Below are positions 21,017 to 29,471 of a DNA stretch of 64,000 bases, one piece after another; position 1 is the stretch's first letter; the number at the start of each line of letters is the position of its first letter. Source of the DNA: Peronospora farinosa (taxonomy: Eukaryota > Oomycota > Peronosporomycetes > Peronosporales > Peronosporaceae). Under the pieces are notes generated by a model. That model was not told the DNA's origin. It was given only the letters and a program-made list of their open reading frames with translations, and made no database searches. The stretch lies in assembly GCA_947646735.1 (NCBI GenBank), contig CANTFK010000055.1:177468-241467 (forward strand), given 5' to 3'. A program made the position numbers and the translations under genes.

Positions 21017-22818
21017 TGACGGAATCCGTATGCGCGCTTGAATATGTGGAGGGATCCCCACATCGTGGCCGCTACATTGAGGTAGCGAGTCCACCGTGCA
21101 CTGCTGCAGATATCACATCTCTGCCAGACCTTACATGGAAAGACTTCCTTAATGACCTCAAGGCTGGCGACATCGAGCAAGTGCGCATCGTTTCAGCCAC
21201 CGAAGCAGCCAGTGAAGAAGTTCTGGAGGCTCGCCCAAAGAGCGCCGAGCCTAAATCAGCGAGCGAAGAACGCTTTGCGGCACAGTCTTGGGATGATCTT
21301 CGTGCTTCGGGCAACCCTGTATACGATATCGCCCGTGAGTACGCCGATATTTTCCCGGAGAAAATTCCAGCTGAGCTTCCGGCAGATCGTGGTGTGCGGC
21401 ACGAGATAGATCTCGTGCCAGGATCGAAATACCACGTGACAAGGCAGTGGACGCTACCGCGCGACCAAGTCATCGCTATTGATGAATTTTTCGAGGGTCG
21501 CCGCAAGGCTGGCCATGTCCGCGAGACATTCGAGTCCAACTTTCTGTGTGAAGAAAGCCACCGGCGGTTGGAGCATTGTGCACGCCTTCAACAAGCTGAA
21601 TGACGCCACGATCCCGGCTCAAACGCCTATCCTTCGAAAAGACATGGTATTAAATACCATGTCCGGGAGCGAGATCTACAGCGCCATAGATCTGACAGAC
21701 GGTTTCTATCAGATCCTGATGAGGTACAGTGACATTCCGTTCACTGCGGTCTGCACCCCAAGCGGGATGCTTTGGGAGTGGCTAGTCATGCCACAAGGTC
21801 TTAAGAATGCTCCATCTACGTTCAATCGGATGGTGACACAAGTACTTCGCCCACTTCGCGACTTTGCACCGAGCTACTTTGACGACATTTTCGTTCACAG
21901 CCGCGCTGAGCAAAAGCTCAGCGCTACGGAGGTACACCTTTGACACTTGAAGTATATGTTTCAAGTTATGCGCGAGAATACATTGTATGCTAATTAGAAG
22001 AAATGCGTCTTCTGCGCTCCCGAGATTCCAGTACTCGGTTGCTACGTCAGCAAGGAAGGTGTCCGCGCTGATCCTGAGAAGATCTCATCGATCTGTTCCT
22101 GGCCAACGCCCAGGAACCAAACTGAATTACGTCAATGGCTCGGTCTGGCGAATTACTTGCATAAGTATACAAAGAACTATGCTGAGCTAATTCAGCCATT
22201 ATCGACTTTGCTCAAGAAAGATGCAGTATGATTATGGACGGCAGAACATCAATCTGCCTTCGACTCCGTAAAGAAGAGCTTGTCCGAGGCACCTGTGCTA
22301 ATGCTACCTGATGACTCTAAGCCATTCCACGTCGTATGTGACGCGAGTAATTTCGCTATAGGATGTGCCCTCATGCAATTTGATGACGAGGGTCGAGAGC
22401 GCGTCGTGAGTTTTTAATCACGACAGATGAAACCTGCCGAGAAAAATTATCCGGTACACGACAAGGAACTTTTGACTATGCGTTACGCGCTAATCAAGTT
22501 TAGAGTATATTTGCTCGGTGAAAAGATGTTTTCTATCTACACAGATCACGCATCATTGCGTACCGCCATCAAGAGTCCTCACTTGTCCCAGCGTATGGCA
22601 CGGTGGTTGTCATTTTTGCCGAGTATAATTTTGTGGTGCATTACAAGCCCGGCAAGAATAACATTCTCGCCGATGCGCTTTCTCGTCGTCCTGATTACGA
22701 TCCTCGGCGCGACATGGGTCATCAAACGGAGTATGTTGATGACGACGAAGATATCTGTGTGTGTTGTATTGAACTGGGACTTAATGCGATGATTTCGACC
22801 CCCGTGCTTTCGATCTGA
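21016..22818 (+). pseudogene. Reverse transcriptase and RNase H of family B element
   Basis: Positions 21016-21603 encode the RT lead-in (HEIDLVPGSKYHVTRQW). After a frame shift near 21520, 21479-21943 carries the palm: SPTFCVKKATGGW, IYSAIDLTDGFYQ, WLVMPQGLKNAPSTF and the catalytic FDD in SYFDDIFVHS (about 21880). The thumb and tether (PVLGCYVSKEG, QWLGLANYLHKYTKN) follow with stops. The RNase H keeps its acidic residues: VVCDASNFAIG, NYPVHDKELL and YTDHASLRTAI. Another shift at about 22610 precedes KPGKNNILADALSRR. Confidence 0.85.
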
Positions 22819-22908
22819 ACTCAGATCGCTGAATCCTACGCGAATGATTCCTTCTATGCAGGAATCATCAACTATCTCAGGGAACCGAGCGAAAAATTAC
22901 TCGCGAAG

Positions 22909-25124
22909 TTGACGAAACCAACATTCGACAACATCAAGCGCTACGCGCTTGACGGACCGCTGCTGACGTACACGATGGACGTCTTTGATTCCCCGCGTGT
23001 CGTCATCCCTGCTGATGACGACCTTCGAGCCCGATTGGTTCATGAATTTCACGACAGCCCAGCTGGCGGACACCTGGGTCGCGAGAAGACGTTTGCAGCT
23101 ATTTCTCGCGTATTTTCTGGCCGCGAATGTATAAGTACATCCAGAAATGGGTGCGCTCCTGTGAAACCTGTCAGCGTGTGAAGCCCGCGCCGTCTTCACA
23201 AGCCCCATTGCGTCCGCTTCCGATTGCTACGGAAGCCTGGCGCTCGGTCAGCATGGATTTTATCTTTGGCCTTCCACCGGATGAACAGAAACGCACGGGC
23301 GTATTGGTTCTAGTGGATCGATTCAGCAAAATGGTGCATTTTGCTCCGGTCTCCGCCAACATTACGGCAGAGACGACAGCGATGATCTTCATTGATCTTA
23401 TCTTTAGGCATCACGGCTTGCCAGAATCTATTGTTTCGGACCGTGACCCGCGTTTTACTTCGGCTTTCTGGGCCGAATTATTCCAGCTATTAGGCACGCG
23501 GTTGCTTATGTCTACGGCTTCCCATCCAGAGACGGATGGGCAAACGGAGCGTGTGAACAGAGTGCTCGAATATGTCTTGCGCAGTTATGCAACATCGTTC
23601 TCATCATGGAGTTCATTTCTTCCACTTGCAGAGTTTGCAATAAACAATGCTGTCCACGCGTCAACCGGGTTGACGCCCTTTTTCGTTAACAACGCGAGGC
23701 ATCCTCGCGTTCCGGCGCTTCTTGCTCTCTCAGCTTCAGAACACCCTGTCTCAAAGCTTGGTGGGGGAGTATCTACGGATGGAATTGCGCCGAAACTATT
23801 GATGATTGATTCCGATGCGCATAAGGTTGCTGCCGATGCACCTAATACTGGTAATTTCGTGGACAACGTCATATCGACTCCTGACGCGATGCTTTCTCCC
23901 GTTGCCAATTTTGCTCCAAAAGAGAACACGTCGCCTGTAAGTTCGGCTGCAGTAACCAAATTTCTGCTATTACGACAAGGAATCACGCGTTTTGTGCGAG
24001 ATGCATTACAAGAGGCAGTCGACAAGCAAAAGGAGAATGCAGACAGAAAAGGACGAAAGAATATGTTGATATTTCGAGAAGGTGACAGAGTATTGTTATC
24101 AACAAGTGGATTACCGAGCACCTCAGTGACGAATTTGGGCGCTAATAAGTTAGCGCCAAGATACATTGGCCCACTTCGGGTTGTTAAGGTGCACGGTGAC
24201 GCTTACACGCTAGACATACCTACATCTATGCGTTTGCACCCGACGTTCTACGTCGGGCGCCTCAAGGCTTACCTGCCGGCGGATCTCCCTTCGAATCTTC
24301 CCCGCTCTTCTGTGCCGTCTCAATATACGACATCCCTTGACGGCGACGTTGACGACGACTGGGACCAAGTCCTGCCCGAACGCGTGCAGACCCGATCTGC
24401 TGGGGTCCTCCGAACGCAGTCGTCTCAAGTTGACGTAGGCGCTCAACCAGTACCAGCTGCTCACGTCGAGTCCGCTCAGCAGCCTCAGTCGCAGCATCCG
24501 CACGATCTTGAGATCTCTCAGCCATCTCGCGAGCATCAAGTATGGCATTCTTCGATTCCTCGACTTCAGCGTGAAGTAGACGCAGCTCATCATTCGACTG
24601 CACTGGAGCCCGATTACGAGAATCGGCGCTCATCGCCAGAGGCGTTCCGTCGTGATGCTCCTCCTCCCTTAGTTGATGCATCGGGTGCGCGACGCTGGAT
24701 TGTCGACCGAATTGTCGATCACGAGGATCACAAGTTTTATGCGCCGAGTAACAACTCGGCGCCCATGAAGAAGCGTGTCGAGAAGCATTACAGGGTTCGC
24801 TGGTTGGGATATTCCCCGGCGGACGATACATGGGAGCCATCGAGTACGCTGTTCCAAGATGTACCAGACGTGGTCGAGGATTATGAGTCGCGTAGGAAGA
24901 CGGCTATTGCAAGTGAAGCTGCCGATTCCATCCCCAATCTCGCGAGCCGTGATGCTCCCGAGCAACAGAATTTTGACGACGAGTCCCCGAGCGATTCCGG
25001 GATCTATTATGAGGCTCGAGAAAACTTGGATGGCATTTGCGACTATGTGGGTTGCCATAGCGAATCGAATATGGCAGACGTGGGGATCGAACCAGCGACA
25101 TCACGATCAAGAACTCAGTGGTAA
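22909..25124 (+). pseudogene. Integrase and chromodomain of family B element
   Basis: The zinc domain starts in one frame (HEFHDSPAGGHLGREKT) and shifts near 23125 to CETCQRVKPA. The long open frame 23127-25124 has the D,D-E core MDFIFGLPP, SDRDPRFTS and GQTERVNR, a C-terminal barrel (LAPRYIGPLRVVKVHGDAY, HPTFYVGRLKAY), a 130-residue Gln/Ser-rich linker, and a chromodomain (WIVDRIVDHED, YRVRWLGYSPADDTWEP). The last residues, VGIEPATSRS, come from an inverted tRNA-like sequence. The linker is much longer than in family C (about 50 residues). Confidence 0.85.
24262..24633 (-). CDS. Possible antisense coiled-coil ORF inside family B pol linker (123 aa)
   Basis: Reading backwards from the ATG at 24633, the product has a strong heptad pattern (RLLHAEVEESKNAILDAREM, ERSQDRADAATEAAERTRR, LVERLRQLE). 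An in-frame ATG also exists at 24840. It overlaps the sense-strand linker between integrase and chromodomain, which is otherwise low-complexity. The antisense proteins of families A and C lie in comparable places and also contain coiled coils, so this may be a related antisense gene fused into the pol linker. It could equally be a chance open frame opposite Gln/His-rich sequence. Confidence 0.35.
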   Translation of the reverse strand: MSADSRNRAPVQSNDELRLLHAEVEESKNAILDAREMAERSQDRADAATEAAERTRREQLVLVERLRQLETTAFGGPQQIGSARVRAGLGPSRRQRRRQGMSYIETAQKSGEDSKGDPPAGKP

Positions 25125-25141
25125 ACCACTGCACCAACGGA
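25072..25141 (-). other. tRNA-like sequence with both Pol III promoter boxes
   Basis: On the minus strand, 25136-25126 reads TGGTGCAGTGG (A-box form) and 25093-25083 reads GGTTCGATCCC (perfect B box). The D-arm is plausible, but acceptor and T-stem strands do not pair properly, so it is a tRNA relic or a SINE-head-like sequence and not a working tRNA. It overlaps the last codons of the family B pol frame. Confidence 0.5.
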
Positions 25142-25423
25142 ATGATAGCGAATGAAGAGTTTCGTTATGACTTCTCGCAATTCTGGATGATTAGCGCTGA
25201 TATAACGGTATAGCGTCCACGGGATCAAGTGTGCGTCCGTGACTCGCGGTGTCTGCTCCATGCAGATCGTACGGTTGTTGTCGTCAGATATATCATTGCG
25301 CGCGCGGCCAGGGTCATGCTGCTCAGTTGCGTGTCACTGAGCAGGTTCGAGGTTGTGTCGCTGCATCTTTGGTGAAAAGAATCATTTTCAAGTTATGTGC
25401 TTACGTTGTAGTAAGCACAACTT

Positions 25424-25437
25424 AAAGAGGGGGGTGA
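25424..25437 (+). promoter_or_regulatory. Polypurine tract of family B element
   Basis: AAAGAGGGGGGTGA lies directly before the 3' LTR start TGTAATGGGG. It is the expected plus-strand primer. Confidence 0.8.
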
Positions 25438-25756
25438 TGTAATGGGGCAACCTATTACATAAGTAGTTATAGAATTAATACATTATTACATAAGTAGGCA
25501 TAGGGCAGTATCCGATTAGCGGATACTACGCGTCATTTTATTATTGGTTTATTATTGGAGTGCCAGACACAATAGTTTACCAATAATAAATTGACTTCCA
25601 TATTAAGTGGTTCCCATGAGCTAGGGAACATATTCGCACTTACTGCGAATTAAAACTAAAACAAAAATAAAACAGAGTTATATTTACGAGTTAATTAAGA
25701 GCGCTTCCTCAACGCCCTTTTAGTGTAAGACGGTAACGGTTCCTTAGCCCGTTACA
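25438..25756 (+). repeat. 3' LTR of family B element
   Basis: Starts TGTAATGGGGCAACC and ends AGCCCGTTACA, giving inverted TGTAA...TTACA ends. It interrupts the family D protease-RT junction immediately after the motif ELPN. Confidence 0.88.
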
Positions 25757-27035
25757 TTAGGCAACTCGCACGGAACGGATTCAGGGAATACATCCTTGAA
25801 TTCGACCAAATCCTTGTACAAAGGATTTGACTTCAGCGACTCCCAGGATTGCGATGTATATCGTTCAATCCGAGTCTTCTCATCAAGGACACTTTCGTCC
25901 ATTGATGAGCTGCTGAGAACCCGTTCGTTCTCGGCAAAAACGGTTGCTGACCGAATGTCAGTCATGTACTCGTCTTCTGCGACGAGCACACAGATCTGCT
26001 TGACTTTTCCACTACGCAGATCACGCAAGAACCTTTTAGGTTCTAGCGTAGGCAACTGAGTTATCTCCAAAGTTAACTTCGGAGGCGCGATCAGATCAAG
26101 CGTATAAGCGCCTACATTTGATCCGTCATTAACCAAGACGTACAACGTCTTGGTTACTTCCTGGGGACTTATTCCCTCAGGGCACTGGAGACTTATTTCC
26201 TCAGTGATTATTTCCTGGGGACTTATTCCCGCAGGCTCGATGGAACCTGTTCCATCGACTTCCTCTAGCTGTGGTGGCGCAACCACAGCGAGATCCTCTA
26301 CGATCAACTCTCCAGTTGATCTAGGATTACCGTGTTGCCGCTTCTGGGCAACCGGTTTACTCTTCGGTGAATGCTGCCCTCTAGGCGAGCATTCATGTCC
26401 CGGTCCACTCGGCTTATTCAAGTGGTGGACCTTCGGCGCTGCCTGTGCTTGTGCACAGCCGCCGGCAGCTTGCTCCACAGCGTGACTGTCTGTCACGCTG
26501 AGTTCTTGTGCAGTCGTACTAACGATTGAACCACAAGTGAGGCCATCACACTCACTCGTAGTACATTCACACGCTTGTGAACGCTCCAAGACGTTCATCA
26601 GATGGCCATCTGATGAACAAGCGGCAGGCATCTTCACGGTTCGATGCTGCCAGCTGACCCATGGCTCATACCTTCTAGGCCATGGTAATCCTAGGATGAC
26701 ATCAAATTTGTCGTCCAGATCGAGTACGATGAAATCATCATCGTACTTTTTACCTTCAAGCGTGTAGTAAATTCCCACTACACGATTTTTACTGTTACGG
26801 ATGCGCCAGTTGCAAGGCGCACCGTCATCCTCGTTGGAGGGGTCTCGCGCTCAACATATTTGAGCCTACGATCATCTAGCGATTGGCGTCGAACAACTTT
26901 GTTCGAAGCCCCACAATCAACTAGGGCGCGAAGTGACATGTTCTTTGTCACTTCGATCTTCAATGTGATGAGGGATACCTCATCACTGGGAGCGGCAACA
27001 CACAGTGACTGTGTGTTGGGAGCAACCTTCGTCAA
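25757..27035 (-). pseudogene. Protease and RT lead-in of family D element
   Basis: The active-site region reads ALVDCGASNK, with Cys where retropepsins have Ser or Thr after the Asp. A one-base shift in a T run at 26785-26789 separates this part (26778-27035) from the rest. The second conserved strand is FDVILGLPWPRRYEPW at about 26690. A linker and the pre-RT segment (KDVFPESVPCELP) follow and end at the family B LTR. Confidence 0.8.
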
Positions 27036-28299
27036 GAGTCCCGCGAACTCTCTTGACGTTGCTGGATCAGTAGGGCGCTCCGCCCCTACTGACCCCGACC
27101 GTTTTTTGATGGTCCACCACGTTGTTGCGATTTCGCAGCAACGTGGGACCCACGTCTCTGGCCCTTCTTGGCAGACGGTCGATCGTCACTCTCAGTGTTA
27201 CGAGACACTGGGCGTGGGGCACTACACTCATAAGCGTAGTGGCCCAACTTCTGACAGCGATTGCACTTTTGCAATCGCTTGTACCCTGGAGAGCGAGGTT
27301 GCTCGCTCTCTACATAGGAGAGGTCCATTGGTTCTGGACCTCCGCCCTCCTGTCGTCTCGGTGGACGATAGGACCCCGAGTGGACGTGAGCCTGTTGCAG
27401 GCTACAGTCCTCCTGTCCCGCTGAAGAGATCGCTTGGTCCAGCGATTCTAGCTCCAAGCGGAACAGGTGGGTCTTAACAGGACCATCTGTCAGACCCTTG
27501 ATGAACACAGTAACCTGCGTGTGTTCATCGATTGGGTTCAGCACAATACAACTAACGAGGTATCGTACGTGTTGGGCGTAAGCGTGTATATCACGCTTAC
27601 CCTGTTTCAAATTCAGGAGCTCAGCCCGAGCCCTAAATTCGGCGCGAGGCGGTTCAAACGTGTGTTTGAGCCGCGCGAAGACATCATACGTTGAGAAAAC
27701 GTATGGGTCGTGCAGTTTGAGTCCTAAGGCCCAAGCTTTGGCACGTCCTGCCAAGTTCGACATGGCGAACTTGACCTTCATCGCATCGTCATCGATGCGA
27801 CGAGCCTCATGGCATCGTCGAGCTTGACGAACCATCTTAACAAGGAGTCGCTTTCGACTGCCTTGTACTTGGAGACATCAATCTTCAAGGACTCAGGTCG
27901 ACGTGTATACGCCGACCCGGCAGCAACAGCACTAGCCTGCTGTTGTCTCAACAGTTCAGACTGTTGAGCACCCTGCTGCATCAACAAGTCAGCTTGTTGA
28001 GCGCCTTGTTCTCTCAACAGTTCAACCTGTTGAGAACCTTGCTCCTCTAGCAAGGTGAGTTTCTTTACAACTTCGTCAAGTTCATGTTGTATGAACTTGG
28101 CGATGGTTGCATGTTGGTCGTCTCCGATAAGAGAGAGCAACATGGCACAAACGGCAGGGTTGCCGATGGTTTCAGCCATACGCTGAACCGCATTCCATTC
28201 GAGGTCACTCAAATGGCGGCAATCATCACGCGTTGCGTGATGACGTTCATCACCCGCTGATTCCATAGCGGGTGGTGCGGTGGTCGCTGAACGGACCAC
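25796..28299. repeat. Hairpin-dense tract in family D coding region
   Basis: At least 25 inverted repeats with arms of 6-13 bp, mostly 8-10 bp and fully paired, and loops of 0-8 bases occur about every 40-110 bp. Examples: 26237-26258, 26302-26321, 26478-26500, 26593-26618 (13-bp arms, no loop), 26723-26747, 26965-26986, 26997-27017, 27256-27279, 27289-27310, 27685-27705, 27947-27968, 27981-28000, 28013-28034, 28037-28055, 28077-28099, 28223-28243, 28253-28272. They run through gag and protease codons. Confidence 0.85.
27086..28266 (-). pseudogene. gag of family D element
   Basis: The first in-frame ATG is at 28266. The N-terminal half contains repeated LLEEQGSQQVELLREQGAQQ-type heptads (about 27940-28060), probably a coiled coil, then LLRWFVKLDDA. 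A frame shift near 27800 leads into MKVKFAMSNLAGRAKAWALG and the capsid end (FLKHTFE-like, ELLNLKQGKRDIHAYAQHVR). The CCHC knuckle is CNRCQKLGHYAYEC near 27220-27260. It is a typical retrotransposon gag, broken once. Confidence 0.8.
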
Positions 28300-28300
28300 A

Positions 28301-28311
28301 AAGTGCTACCA
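28301..28311 (-). promoter_or_regulatory. Primer-binding site for initiator tRNA-Met
   Basis: On the minus strand TGGTAGCACTT follows the LTR after two bases. All eleven bases are complementary to the CCA end and acceptor strand of the initiator tRNA-Met genes at 51459-60593. Confidence 0.85.
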
Positions 28312-28313
28312 GG

Positions 28314-28773
28314 TGTAGTGGGGCACCCTCCGACTATACTGATTACAGTATAGTCTACTTTCACTGATTACAGTGAAAGCAGGTGACTTAAAGCCTTTCT
28401 TACTTAAAAAAGCAGAGGAAGCTTTACTTTGAAATAACACGCTTAGAAGTAGAGGAAAAGGAAACTGTATTTAATATAGTTTACGATCTAATAAAACTAA
28501 TCTGTTATAACCTATGTTAACTATATTAAACTACAACTATGTATGTTGACAACTTGCCCTCCACTCATTGCGCGCGTCCACCGTTCATTGGTCAGCGCGT
28601 TGGTTGATATAATGGCCCATATCAACCAATGAGAGGGTATCTCCAACTTCAAGGAGATCTAGGGACAATATTATAGGAAAAGATAATATTGTCAAATATT
28701 ATTAGTTATAAACATATTTTTATTGACACTTCATACAAGGGTCAATATTATGTAACGGCCTCACCCCGTTACA
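28314..28773 (-). repeat. 5' LTR of family D element
   Basis: On the minus strand it starts TGTAACGGGGTGAGGCCG and ends CCCCACTACA (460 bp). Two adjacent hairpins sharing a central GATTAC lie at 28332-28355 (9-bp arms) and 28358-28379 (8-bp arms) close to the primer site. Confidence 0.85.
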
Positions 28774-29471
28774 ATAATACAGTGCCATTCTGCACAAGCT
28801 GTTAAAGTAGACTAAGCGCTTTCAGGATCCGGCAAACTATATCCTGTCGAAGCCAAATCTCGATACGTAGTCGGCAGCAGAGCGCATCACGAAGAAAGCA
28901 AATTGTAGTGTACGTGCAGAAAAACCTTCAGGAACACCGCCATGTCAATTCGACCTTGGGTCTGGGCCATTTGGCTTAACGGTAAGAATGTCATAACTTA
29001 GATTAAGTGTGACTGCATCAAAGGCTGCAATGTGGTAGTTGGCAAGCTGAAACTTGCGGCTTTGTTTACTTGGCACATTCGTCACATGACACGAGAAATA
29101 TCACGTTTTTAAACGTTGCAGTATGTGAAGCGGTCACGGTCAACTGATTAATCACGGCGACGGTCGTTCGGCCTGACGCGTGTCCTTCGGGCTTGCAGCT
29201 CCTAGATGTCTCCATTCGTCTTTCACACTTTGCACGTTTGATAGAATACACGTCGGCCTTCAGCTCCTATGGCGTTTGTGTGCACTTTATCTTCTCCATT
29301 CATATTCCCTTTTTTGCACGGCGCTTACCATGTTAATGCCCAAGCCCGTGCTTCATTGCATGTTTTATACCAATACCGGTACACATAATAAAGAAAGACG
29401 TGTCACAAAAATAGAAAGACGAAGAGAAACCAGCACTGATCAACTTGTCTTTAAGTCAAAAGTAAAGGTAA
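28774..29471. other. Intergenic region upstream of subtilase gene
   Basis: No gene, repeat boundary or RNA gene is evident. It should hold the promoter of the subtilase at 29472; I see no clear core-promoter motif. Confidence 0.5.

Larger units (their letters stand above)
18540..25756 (+). mobile_element. Family B Ty3/gypsy chromodomain retrotransposon (7.2 kb)
   Basis: LTRs lie at 18540-18845 and 25438-25756, with an initiator tRNA-Met type primer site, gag with a CCHC knuckle, protease, RT, RNase H, integrase and chromodomain, and a purine tract before the 3' LTR. No target duplication is seen: the five bases before it (TGCTC) and after it (TTAGG) differ. The left flank is family C and the right flank family D, so the two LTRs may derive from different insertions joined by recombination. 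Confidence 0.9.
25757..28773 (-). mobile_element. Family D Ty3/gypsy element, 5' half only
   Basis: Reading on the minus strand: LTR 28773-28314, primer site, gag, protease. The element is truncated at 25757 by the family B LTR just before RT. The missing RT-integrase half is not found on the other side of family B (18539 and below is family C). Its DNA is packed with short hairpins. Confidence 0.85.

Noticed and set aside
25072..25141. Functional tRNA gene
   Set aside because: A and B boxes are good, but acceptor and T stems do not pair.
25504..28299. CRISPR array as an explanation for the regularly spaced hairpins
   Set aside because: The hairpins all have different sequences, no direct repeat recurs, and the locus is a eukaryotic retroelement.
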